From positions 868,001 through 932,000 of the forward strand of contig NW_026944386.1 of assembly GCF_033439725.1 (NCBI RefSeq): a stretch of 64,000 nt of DNA, in the 5' to 3' direction. Below, one piece after another: positions 24,692 through 35,278 of this stretch. This stretch comes from Neurospora tetraspora (Eukaryota > Ascomycota > Sordariomycetes > Sordariales > Sordariaceae). The notes under the pieces were generated by a model that saw nothing but the letters and a program-made list of their open reading frames with translations, made no database searches and was not told the origin of the DNA. The position numbers were made by a program, and so were the translations under genes. The stretch's first letter is position 1, and each line of letters begins with the position of its first letter.

Positions 24692-27679
24692 GTTTCTCGA
24701 TCAATCGCCACGACCATCAGCAAAAGCCATGCTCATTGTAACAACACCCGTCTTTGGATACTTTTTTTCTACCTCCTCTTTTTGGTTGCTTCGCTGCAGC
24801 TGAGACCCTTTTTTCTGCGTTTTTACCATTGCATGCCAAACATTACATCACATCCTTTTTGAATCCCCTCCCCCGATTGGCAGTCTTCGGATCTGCATCT
24901 GCACCCGGCGACAGATTGGGCTGTCGTCTCCTGCAAGGCACCTCGTTTTCGTTGGACTTTCGAAATTGGCTGGTCAGCAAGGCTCACGCGTGGGCAGCAA
25001 GCAAACAAGCGGACCTTCCAGGGGTCTGCTACCAGCACCGCTGCACCGCCCTCTCTCGGTGCCTGATTGACAGGACAGCAAGCAGTCTGCCGCGCGCCAG
25101 CGGTAGCACCCATTCAGGCACTGCCGCCATTCAGGCACTGCCGCCATTCAGGCCCAGTTCTAACGGCATCCTCCCCTCCAAACAAACCACGAGAACACGC
25201 TGGTGACGCTGGCCCCACGATCGCGCCCTGCACACCCCGGCAAGAATTCTCTTCTCGTTCCTGGCGCTTCGCTTCCATTCTCTTTTCGGACGGACGCCAG
25301 AAACAGAAGAGAAAATTTCTTTTTTTCCCGAACCCCCTGTCAGCCGTCCAACCCATCCAACCCCGCCATCCCCAATCGGTCGATTTGCGTCCTTGGTTCC
25401 CGTTCGGGAATCGGAGGGGCAGACCATTCGGCCTAGGCTAGCCAAGGGGTAAGGTCGGCAATCGGCCCATCGGGTTTGGGTGCGGGGAAGGAGGGAAGGA
25501 AGGAAGGAACGAACGAGGGAGAAGGAAGCAAGGAACGTCAGGTTCCGACCGAGGCCAAGCGAGGTCAAGGCCAAGACGGGAATTTGAAACGACTTTTTCC
25601 TCTCCTTCTTTTTCCTTTCTCTTTCCCTTCCTTTCCCCTTGCCGAGCCCTCCATCGAAATTTCCCACGTGTGAGGAGTGGAAAGCCAACCGGGACTTTTT
25701 CTTGTTTTCCCAAAACCTTCTCCAGCACCACTGTCACTGTCACCACACCACACACCGAGTCCACACACTTGACACACACAAGCCTCATCACACCATGTGT
25801 CAAAGCCACAGTGGTCACTGTGTGTCAGTGTCATCGCGGCTTCACCACGGTGACCATGCTGATGGAGAAACGTCTCGGTGCCTGACCGACCGGCCGGTGA
25901 CCCCACTTCCGGGATCCCCCCGTCGGGATCTTCACTTCTTTCCGGGTTGCAACTCCCACTTTATCCAACACCTCGTCGGCTCACGCCTTCGGGGTTTCCT
26001 CTCCGTTTCTTTTGTTCACTTCTTCATGCTTCCCTTGTTCATCTTCTTCTTCTGGATAAAAGCACGTTATACCCCTGCGGCCCAAAAATCATGTAGAACA
26101 TCTTGTTTTCGCATTTCAATGTATACCCCATTCCCATACACATACCCCCGTTTGTCGATTGATTGTTTTGTTCTTCCCTTTGTCATGGATTGGATGTATT
26201 GATGTGGTACTGCTGTTATGGACTCATGTATGCCATGGATTTCATGTACTTGGATTGGGGCGGATGAAAAATGTGCTATGTTTTTGCAACGAATGGATGG
26301 GTATATAGATAGGTAGTCTAGAAAAGGTTCGGAAACGGCGGGTGGCGGCGGTATGGAGTCAATTTAAGGTTTTTAGGTTTTTGCGCATACTTTGTTCCCT
26401 TTTACTGCTTCTATTTTTGAACGGTGTTATCGACGATGTCCTTCGTTGTTTGTCTTGGCCACGGTCCGTACCGCAGGTCCGTATCGTACCTTATCGCGCA
26501 TTCATCTAGTTAAGCTTGTTAAGTATTGATGCTTTTAGGTTGTTGGTAAAGCTTGTTCGTGATGCCTGTTGGTTCTTCCTTCTTTGTTGTTGGTGAAGCT
26601 TGTCGGTTGGCGTTGAAGGTTGTTGGTTGGTCATTCTTTGTCCTCAGTGATGCTTGTTTGTGGTGTTTGTTGGTGAAGTTTGTTGGTTCGTCCTTCCTTG
26701 TCCTCGGTAATAGTTGTTGTTGAACCTTGTTGGTCCCTCCTTCTTTGTGGTCGGTATACGTTGTTGGTAAACCTTGTTGGCGAAGTTTGTCGTTGTTGAA
26801 GCTTGTTGGGTCACTCTTCGTTCGATCTTTCTTTGTTCGCCTTTGCCACGGTCCGTGCCGCCCTTTCTTTCATCTCTTCTATAGACAAGGAGACGGGATG
26901 GCTTGATGACTTTTGTTAAGCCGGTTGGGATGTTTGTTGGATGGAAGCTGGGTGTATGCTTAAATGGACATCAGATGGATGAAGGTTAAATGGACGTCGG
27001 CTGGTTAAAGCTTGATTGGACGTCGTGAGTCCATCGCGAGATACGGATGAAAGGAGTGTATGACTTTTCTCAAGGTGGAATGGGCCACGAGTCGAGATAG
27101 AAAAATCCCGTGAAGGTTCACTTTTCATAATCATCAGAAAACAATTGCACACCTTCTTCCCCGCCTGGGGGCTTGGAGTTTAATGTAGTAACTCTGGAGG
27201 TCTGACATATTGAGGCGCATTCCCAACCCCTACAAGTAATATCCGTGAACTAGGAAAAGGGAAAGTACTAGCGTTGCATCGACCGTCAGCCTTAAGATAG
27301 GACAGAGATCTCTAGCTTCATTTTCCGGTTCATGCGAGTTGCTTACTACTCACGGTCAAGCTAGGAAGGTGCCGACTGGGTACCTACCAATGTCTCTGCC
27401 TGCCTGCCAAGACAAGTGCGCGGTGAGGCAAACCTGCCTTGTTCTGTTGGTTCACTCGCCCAGTGTTACTTCCGGTTTTCATGAGCAGGAGCAGGCCAGA
27501 CCCAATTGTGCATTTGGTTGAACTGGCAGGAACGGCGACCATACGGCACTGCACTTGATTACGGTACCATTACGCGGGCGGGGGGTATCGGTCAATCGAA
27601 GCACACCATTTCTTCTTACCTTGGCTAGACCAGAACGACATTCGGTGCCAGGAGCATTCAGCCCCTGGTAGGGGTTGCC
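24692..27679. other. Intergenic; short tandem repeat and minisatellite
   Basis: A 17-bp unit (ATTCAGGCACTGCCGCC) is repeated about 2.3 times near 25,113-25,150. Further on are (GGAA)n-rich and CACA-rich tracts (25,490-25,790) and the T/G-rich minisatellite listed separately. Overlapping open frames on both strands across 25.1-25.9 kb are low-complexity and I do not call them genes. Confidence 0.4.
26458..26862. repeat. Degenerate T/G-rich minisatellite bounded by a direct repeat
   Basis: The stretch repeats variants of GTTGGTGAAGCTTGTTGG and CCTTGTTGGT with TCCTTCTTTGT spacers, in imperfect units of roughly 40-55 bp. GCCACGGTCCGTACCGC begins near 26,458 and GCCACGGTCCGTGCCGC near 26,844, so the array sits between short near-identical direct repeats. 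On the opposite strand it reads CCAACAAGGTT, a style also seen in the arrays near 43.4 and 53.1 kb, but I cannot align them convincingly by eye. Confidence 0.55.
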
Positions 27680-28585
27680 ATGTCACGACCGACTACAACG
27701 CTCCTCCTGCTCGGTCTTCACCTCATCGGATCACCCATCCGAGTACTCGGCGCCAAACTCAGACTTGTCAATGCGATTTACAGCGGCCCGGACAATCATC
27801 TTTCACTCTTAGAATGGATCCCCGATCACGGCTATAACGAAGAGGTGGCCCCCAGGCCAGTGAAAATCAGCTTCGAGCACGAGGACTTCGACCCTGAGAT
27901 ACACGACTGTTTTCCTAATGAGTCAAGTGCTCAACAAGCTTTCGATAAGGTCTCCGAACATTGCGTCGAGCTGGCCACAGTGAACGGCAATGACTTTCGA
28001 TCCAAACCGGTCGTGCCTTACGAAGACGGTGTCTACACCTTCCCGCTCACTCATAGAAACCAAACCGTCAGAGCCCCGGTGTTCTACATTGACGTCGATG
28101 TCCCCGTCTCAACAGCCCAGCCAACCACAACTCCAACGACATCACCGTCATCTGAGCAGTCACCCGAAGCAACTTCAGACTCAAAAAATGACATGAGCGA
28201 CTCTGCAAAGGCCGGGATAGCAATCGGAGCCATCCTCCTCGGCCTTCTCATCTTCGGCATGTTCGCATGGGACTACATACGAACAAAACAAAAAAAACAA
28301 AGGGCAAGGGCCGCCGCCGATAAAGGAGATGATCACTCTGAACCATCTGAATTGAAACAACCAGAGGAAAAGCAGGTGGAATTGGGACAGCCAGAGCAAA
28401 GGGTCGAGCTAACCGGAGGAGTCCGGGAGGAAAGAGCCGAGCTGGCGGCTGAGACTGATGTTCACGAGTTGGACGTTACACCACAGCGGTGGAAGGAGGA
28501 TGAAATTGACAGCAAGGACTGGATGAAAAATCAAATGGTGGGCGTTGATATGTCCGTGGGATGTCCTAGAGGAGGCAAGAGCTGA
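27680..28585 (+). CDS. Putative type I single-pass membrane protein
   Basis: An intronless 301-residue frame. Residues 1-25 are a signal peptide (TTTLLLLGLHLIGSPIRVLG). The ectodomain (about 26-140) has two cysteines (CFPNES and EHCVEL) and one N-glycosylation sequon (HRNQT). A Thr/Pro/Ser-rich stalk (145-172) precedes one membrane helix at about 178-198 (GIAIGAILLGLLIFGMFAW) with a basic stop-transfer (RTKQKKQRAR). The cytosolic tail (~100 residues) is Glu/Gln-rich with repeated EL-containing units (ELKQPEEKQVELGQPEQRVE). This plan is typical of fungal wall-sensor-like or Mid2-like surface proteins, but I see no diagnostic domain, so function is unknown. Confidence 0.75.
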   Translation: MSRPTTTLLLLGLHLIGSPIRVLGAKLRLVNAIYSGPDNHLSLLEWIPDHGYNEEVAPRPVKISFEHEDFDPEIHDCFPNESSAQQAFDKVSEHCVELATVNGNDFRSKPVVPYEDGVYTFPLTHRNQTVRAPVFYIDVDVPVSTAQPTTTPTTSPSSEQSPEATSDSKNDMSDSAKAGIAIGAILLGLLIFGMFAWDYIRTKQKKQRARAAADKGDDHSEPSELKQPEEKQVELGQPEQRVELTGGVREERAELAAETDVHELDVTPQRWKEDEIDSKDWMKNQMVGVDMSVGCPRGGKS

Positions 28586-30100
28586 ACAGAGTGTAGGAAC
28601 ATATGTATGGCGTTGAATATCCATCTCCCTCCGCCGGTCTTTCACCCCAAGACATGAAGATGCACTTTCCTTGAGCTTCCGCCGCCCAGAGGGTTACCGC
28701 TCAATCCTGCTTGTCGTGGTTTTGGTGGAAATTCGTTGGACAGGGGAGTGCTTCCTGCGAACGACGGCATGAGACTCAGGCGGTTACCACTTACTTCCGG
28801 TCAAGGTGTGCCTATGGTGCAGGTGGCAAACTGCAAGGGAAGTGCACACAACCACAGTCTTCCACTGCTTGGGTATTTAAACCCGGCCGGCCCTTGGGAG
28901 TCCAGTCTTTTTCCACCTCATCAATCATCCCATCATTGGATCAATTTCACTTCCCGCCAACTCACCTCAAGCATCGCCATCACAATCATACACTTCAATG
29001 CTGGCTTTCTTTGTTCCTCCACTCTCGTTCTTTTAATGAAGCCTTTTCCCGAACTCCAACTGCCTCAAGGACAGATCGACCTACCTCGCCCTTCACCAAA
29101 AACGTCTACACGACACTTGCTTTGGCCTCCCATCATCCAACTCACCCTTCTACCATCGGATGAAACGTCTACACTCAACAGCAAAACGGCCGGAAACATT
29201 GACATAAGGTCTTGTTCACTCATCATCCGTCTTTTCTTCGACCAGCGTGTACTCGAGCGGGACTACCACCAAGTTGCCTTCCATCACGATGCCCTGCATG
29301 ACCATAACTTCGGGCGAACAACCGCGAGATCCCCTAGGACGGAGCTTAGTGTGTGTTCGAAGAAGTGAAAGGGCAGGGAACGAAGAAACACCGCAGCCAG
29401 AAAAAGACGAACAAGAAGGAGAAAAAGAAGAAGGAGGAGGAGGAGGAGAGACAAGAGGAAAATATGGTGCAAGATAACCAACCTCAACCGCAACCTCAAC
29501 CGCAGCCTCAACCGCAACCTCAAGCGCAACATAACTCCAACCGCCTCGACATACCTGGCCGATTCCTTCCCATCATTCCCATCCATAACGCCCCAACGCT
29601 TACAAAGGCTATTAGTGCGTTTTTGGTTCGCTGGTGCGCTTTTCATATTCACTTGCCCATGCTTTAGAGCGTACCAGTTCTATACATTCTTGATGAGCCT
29701 GAGAGGCCGCCCACCACCGGATGGCGTAGACTCTTTCACCCCAAATCGTCAAGCCGTTTCTCATTACCCAGCCCTACCCGTCCCCAGTTTCTCGTAAAGA
29801 ATGACCGTTGACGGCACAAGCCACGGCACAACCGCAACCCCAGCCGCTCCAACGGGGGAGGAGATTGACTGGCTGGTGAAGGCCGGGGATGCGATTTACG
29901 GGCCGTTCATTCATGTAGGTGCTGGCCATCATCCCCTGCTCCGCCGACAAGAAGACAAGTCCGACTAACACAATTCCCCAGCAGCCATCGGCCACCACAA
30001 CCTGTGCTGCAATCTCCGAACAACCATGCCGCGTGAAGGTGCAAATCTTCTCGGACTTTGAGCAAGTCCCCACGGGCCTGAAGGGAAACACAATAGCTCC
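28586..30100. other. Intergenic with possible unrecognised short frames
   Basis: A TATTTAAA box at about 28,874 is followed by a C/A-rich leader-like stretch, so a transcript may start here, but no frame can be assigned. An A/G-rich segment (29,380-29,460) and a CAACCKCAACCT hexamer array (29,475-29,530, Pro-Gln repeats in one frame) follow. A short frame at 29,802 opens with MTVDGTSHGTTATPAAP and breaks at a possible intron; it may belong to the transporter remnant downstream. Confidence 0.35.
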
Positions 30101-30812
30101 AAGGGCGTCACTGGGCCAGTTGCTTGGGGCATCGTCGAGAGGTCACAGGAGCTACGGCAGCGCTTCGGAGGCGAGCACTCGCGACTGCCCGTAGACCCGA
30201 CTTACAACTCGAGCCAGTCTACTATGTATACCGTTTGGCTATTCTTTAATATCTGGTTGGGAAACGTGGTGAGAGTAAAGATGCGGCGCCTTTGACCTCC
30301 CCATCATTGTTTACAGTATCTTGGTCAATATCGCGGCGACTTCCGGCCCTATTATAACCACTATAACCGCCGCCAAGCACTTTGTCCAACAGCTAGTAAC
30401 AGCCATATTACTCGCTTTGGCTATTGCCCTGGCTGTCAACCTCGTCGTCTTCCCCGTCAATAGCCGTCTAGTCGTCTTTATGGAATTTGCTGGCGCCATT
30501 GGCCTGCTGAGAAAGACGGCTTCCCTGCAAAAGGCTTACCTGGCCAGTCTCGAGTCGGAGGATATGTTCGCGCCTGCTACGAGAATGGAGAAGTTAAAGA
30601 CGCTGGCACCATCCGCACGCCCGCCCCCAGGAGTTGGTGTTGTCCACCAGCACGACTTCGGCAGTACAAGGACCAATTTTGTCAAGTGCGAGCCTCCCCC
30701 AAGAAATGCCTACGGCCATGCCTACGACCCTGCCAACGCCGGCAGAAGCGCTGACCACCTACCTACTTGTGGCCGCCGACACGGACTCGGCGATTGGTAC
30801 GGTCGTTATTAA
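30101..30812 (+). pseudogene. Remnant of a fungal ArAE-type putative ER transporter (6TM N-terminal domain)
   Basis: Two neighbouring frames carry pieces typical of fungal aromatic-acid-exporter-like proteins. The first gives GIVERSQELRQRFGGEH, DPTYNSSQS and WLFFNIWLGNVVR; the second gives DLPIIVYSILVN, then VNLVVFPVNSRLVVFMEFAG and LLRKTASLQKAYLASLES. In intact relatives these lie in this order in one frame around the last membrane helices of the domain. Here they are out of frame near 30,290, the helices expected upstream are missing, and the sequence after about 30,610 no longer resembles the family. I therefore call it a decayed gene. Family assignment is from recall of these motifs. Confidence 0.6.
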
Positions 30813-31884
30813 TCGGATTGGGCTTCTTTATGTGGAACGCATGCGCAATCTGGGACGGACGCCGTGAACAGCAATGTCCCAATAAACGAAACGAAGCAGA
30901 CCCTTCAAAGCAACGTACGGGCGCTGAAATTGTGTTTGAAGAGCAGGAAATGGAGAGACGTGCATCAAGTGGATACTGTCGATGGCTGTCTGCCCCCTCT
31001 TGATAACGGGGTAGTATATCTGGAAAGAGCATCATCATCCGGGCCTCGTAATTCGTATGACATGAGGTCTGGGGAGTGGTTGGATACGGGAGCGAGCCTG
31101 TTGTCATTTGGCAACCTAAGTGGCCGAGCATCGTCCGGTGTCTGTCGTACCTGTGGATAAGGTACATTAGCATTAGGAGGAGCTCAGACCGTTTGAAACA
31201 CCGATATCAGTTGAAGCGGCGAATTGCATGGTTGAAATGGCCATGTACCTTATGTATGTATGGCTAGTTGATCTCAGTTTCGCTCATGCCTGAATGGGAG
31301 TTCAAATACCCCTCCCTCACTGGATGAACCTAATAACACGGATCTGACAGCAATCTTTTGATTAATAGAGGGTACGGACTGAATGTATAGTGGTATACTG
31401 CGTGGGCGTTGGAAAGGTTCAATTCTCTTTTTTTTTGCCGGATAAGACGGAGTTAGCATAGCATAGCAAAGAATGGCCGGGACTCAGGTTTTCATCCGAA
31501 CCAGACTTGATGTTTTGTGATGGAGTGGAATTAACGTGCCTTAGTTTGTAAGAGCATGGAATGAGTATATATACTTTACCTTCATCTGTAAACGAAGGAG
31601 ATGAAGCCATCGGCATTCTTTGCCCGCAGTTCAGCACTTTGTTGAACCTCATCCTCATAACTGTGCGGCAGTTACCGTACGCTCAACCACCCTTCAAGCC
31701 CAGTGCATGCGATTAATCCCTAGACACCTTCGCCACAGTAGGGACAGCCAGTCAAGCACGGAAGAATGTTGATCATACGCTGTCATTAAACTTCGCTTAT
31801 CTCTCAACTAGTCATGCTCTTTCCCATTCCTCATCATTTTTCCCTTCAAGACTGTGCTCCTGAGCGTCTTCCGCGTCCCTAAGC
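30813..31884. other. Intergenic between the transporter remnant and UPF3
   Basis: No gene is supported. The right part is the 3' flank of UPF3, which reads on the minus strand. A frame ending near 30,867 (LLVAADTDSAIGTVVINRIG) may be the tail of the decayed transporter but cannot be confirmed. Confidence 0.4.
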
Positions 31885-34458
31885 TCACGCAGCCGGAGCC
31901 GCCTGACCGGAACCACCGCCCTCGCTCCTCTTCGCACCACCACCACCGCCGCCATCTTTCTCCTTCTCCTTATCCTTATCACCACCACCACCCCGTCCTC
32001 TACCGCCGCGTCTCCTGCCACGGCGATTCTCACCCTTCTTCTCCCCTTCGCCCTTCTCACCCTTGTCGTTTTCTTTGTCTTTCTCGCCCTTGTCCTGGGC
32101 TGAGGTCGGTCGGGCAGATGCAGAACTAGCGTTACCTCTCGGGGCCTTGGGTGCGCTAACAGGACGATCGGAACCACTTCCCCCCTGAGGAGCGGTTTCC
32201 TTTGCACCGGTGGCATCGCCCTTTGCGTGACCTCCCCTCGAGTCACCCTTCTCGGCCTTGTCGCCCTTCTCCTTATCCTTATCACCGCCGCCGCCATCGC
32301 GTCCTCTGCCTCTGCCTCTTCCCCTTCTTCTTTCATCATCGCGCTTTTCTCTCTCCCTCTCCTTCTCTGGTGCTTTCTCTTTCTCCTTCTCATTTTCCTT
32401 CTCTGGCGCCGCTTTTTCCTTCTCAACTGGTGCACTTGGCGTCGCACTTTCAGTGGCAGTAGTCTCCCTGTCCTTGTCCTTACCGCCACCTTCCTTCTTA
32501 TCGGTATCCGATTTCCTCTCTAGAATCGTGACACTGGCCCGCGCAATCGTCACGGGACTCGCGGCTATGGCCTTCTTCAGCGCTTCGGGGTCCGTAAAGT
32601 CGACGTAGGCCAGACCCTTCTTCCGCATGTCGATCGAGTTGATGGCGCCAAAGGCTTGCATGGCCTCGCGTAATGCCGACTCGGTAACGCCCTGTGTTTG
32701 GTGGGCGTGCTTGATGAAGGCTTGGGTGGGACCTGTCGGGGCAGGAGTAGATGGGGTGGTGGCTGCGTTGTTACTGGCTTGGGTGTTCTCTTTGGTTTCG
32801 CCTCCGCGGCCACGGCCCCTTTGCCTGCCTTCGGCGGAGGGCTGCTTGGGCGTGGTGGGTTTTTGCGACGCTGATGAGGCCGGCGGTTGGGCAACTACAG
32901 GCGTCGAAGGTGCCGAGGGTGCCGATGGCGGAGGGGCCTGTGTGGAGTCCCTCTTCTTGAGGATCATCGTCGGCTTTACCGGTGGTTGTGGTGCCGCGAC
33001 TTCGGCAGGTTTGGTCTCTTTGCCGCCATCTGCTCCCTTTGACTTTGGTCCCTCTTCTATTGTTCCACCTCGTCCTCTCCTGCCGCGTGTTCTTCCAGAG
33101 GCTGACTCTCGTCCTCTAGCAGACGTCGAAGGCGACGCAGCAGCCGAAGAATCGGCGGCATTGGCTGGTGTCGAGGAACGTTCGGAGCTCGACGGCACAG
33201 GAGCTGCCTCCTTTTCCTTTTTCTCCCTGGATGCAGTTTCTTTAGCAGCACTGGCATTGGCACTAGCAGTAGCAGCAGCGCTGGCCTTTGCATCAGCCTC
33301 AGCCTTTGCTGCCTCCTGACGTGCCTTTCTGTGGGCGTTACCTGGGCTGAGGCCCAAGTCACGTTGTAAGATGCGTGCTGCTGCGGCGATGCCTGCCCGT
33401 CGGCTCTTGGGAAGCTCTGATGGTGCGTCGCCTGAAGGAACCGACTGTGTGGTGGACTGTGACGAACTCTGGGCGGCCTTGGTCTGGGTGTCAGCTTTGG
33501 AGCTGGACCGGGCGTTGTCCTGCATCTGGCTGGCAACCGTATTGGCAGCCTTGGCGGCTTCCGCTGCGGCATTTGATGCTGATGCGCCCCTTTTTGTCAA
33601 AATCTTGACATTGTCCCTCGGTTTCTCCGAGACCTTATCTGTCTTCTCCCCCTTGGCTTCTCTAGCCCGCTTCTTCAACTCCTCGAGAGTAATAGTCGCG
33701 GTGGCAGTCTTTGTCTTCCCTCCCTGCGATTCCTGTCGGGCATGTTGCTTGGCGCTCCTGGCAAGTGCAGCCTCCTTGGCTCTCTGTGCTTTCTTCTCCT
33801 TGAGATATTCGACAAGTGGCGTGGTGGTTATCTTTTCCGGCTTGGTCGATGTTTCGTCGGCATTTGGTTCACCAGCAGCATCTGTGTTCTTGTGGGCATC
33901 GGGATTGGCAAGGCTCTCCAGGAAGGCCATGAATTCAGGCTCTTGGTCGATGGTGCCTTGGCGGTTATCCAACCGTTTCTTGTCGCTCGGAATCTTCTTG
34001 TGAATCGACAGCTCGACCGTAGGAGGCAGGATCAAAACCGGGTCGTTGTATGATTCCTTGGCGTCCTCCCACACGACATTCTGCACGGCTTGTGAGAGCA
34101 CTAGAAGATCATCTTTCCTGATAACGTGAAGATAGGCGCGGGAGGGTCGAGATGGCCGTGAGGGACTGCCGTTCACCATTAGTAAGCATTAGTGTACGAA
34201 GTGGTGATTTCCTTACTGTTGGGAGCTTTTGCCGGGCCAGTATGAAAACCAGTCGACCTTGCCATGGCCCATCTTCCATTCGTCGCCGAGGATTTTGAAG
34301 AACTCTTCCTCGGTTAGTAGGGGAGGAAGTCTGCGGACAACGACCTTTTCACCCTCGGGCTGAGGCTTGGTCTTGGGTGCGTGCTGGGTGTCATTGGTGG
34401 TTTGGCCGGCAGCGGTGCCATTAGGCTTGCGCAGAAGCAGCTGAGGCGCCGCCATCAT
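31885..34458 (-). CDS. UPF3, nonsense-mediated mRNA decay factor
   Basis: UPF3 links exon-junction/ribosome signals to UPF2 and UPF1 in nonsense-mediated decay. Exons on the minus strand are 34458-34217 and 34165-31885, with a 51-bp intron (GTAAGG donor, CTTACTAAT branch, CAG acceptor), giving 840 residues. The Smg4/UPF3 RNP-like domain starts at about residue 38 (KVVVRRLPPLLTEEEFFKIL; KVDWFSYWPGK) and continues over the intron (SRAYLHVIRKDD; EFMAFLESLAN). A long Ala/Lys/Glu-rich disordered middle follows. A second RRM-like segment lies at about 558-628 (AFGAINSIDMRKKGLAYVDF). The C-terminus is Lys/Glu/Arg/Gly-rich with RGG-like runs. The two adjacent ATGs at 34458 and 34455 are both possible starts; earlier in-frame ATGs lie in leader-like sequence. 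Confidence 0.92.
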
Positions 34459-35278
34459 GGTTGAATTTTGGGAGCGTGTTGGCTGGCAATGGTCGGGGCA
34501 GATGTGGGTGCTGGTCAAAGTTTCGATCGGGGATTTCACAGCCTCATGTTTCGGTAACAGTGTTGGCGGAATGATGGTTCGTGTATCGATCGATGGCTGA
34601 TGGGGGATTTATATGGAGAGACAGTTGAGGCGAGCTCTCAGTTGGATGTTGGTGAGAGGGCACGGCTGGTGCCGCGAGTGAAGTGGAAGAGTGGAGCTTG
34701 GTCTTTAAGGTACCGCTCAGCCTTATCGGATTCTGATAAGAAATCCATATTCCAGGTGCCCCGCAACACAATTCCGGGGATCCAGAACTTTAAGGGAGAG
34801 CACAGACCCCACAGCGGCCGAAGGGGGAGCTCTCGGCGCCAATGTGCGTGCGTAATGTGACCTGCAGCGCAATCCATTCAGGGCACTCGCCCAGTGTCCG
34901 CGAACTGCAGTTGGCCAGGTCCCAGTTTCCAGTGGGAGCCCGGTCACGGTCGAGGTCGAGGTCGATTTCAGCCCCATCAACGTCAACCATCCAGATCCCG
35001 CGCTCGGCATCGTCGTCATCCTTTCATCCCAACAACCAACAACAACCCAACACATTCGACATCTTTCAGCCCTGGCCCTTGCGCTTGACAGCAGGACCCC
35101 CCGATCACGACAACTTGCGAACCGCGGTTCATCTAGCGACCTCGACGATTGCGCACGAGTTCTATCGCAACCTTACACAAGCATCCCTTCGATTAATACT
35201 CGCCCGCTGCCCACCATCCTCCGTTCTTGCGGCCCGTATACCAGCAAGCTCGAGTCCGATTAGATACCACCATTCACC
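34459..35278. promoter_or_regulatory. Shared divergent promoter region of UPF3 and PPG1
   Basis: These 820 bp separate two divergent genes, so both promoters must lie within it. No frame with a domain is present. A GGTCGAGGTCGAGGTCG microsatellite and a pyrimidine-rich AACAACAACC tract (34,940-35,060) lie on the PPG1 side. Confidence 0.5.

Noticed and set aside
25131-25688. 185-residue minus-strand frame
   Set aside because: Built largely from (GGAA)n-rich and other simple sequence; overlaps several equally long frames; no domain.
28736-29368. 210-residue plus-strand frame downstream of the membrane protein
   Set aside because: Although a TATA-like box precedes part of it, there is no domain, the ATG has no leader-like context and overlapping frames are equally open.
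31854-34053. Several long plus-strand frames antisense to UPF3
   Set aside because: They are Ala/Ser/Leu-rich shadows of the Lys/Glu/Arg-rich UPF3 coding strand and have no domains.
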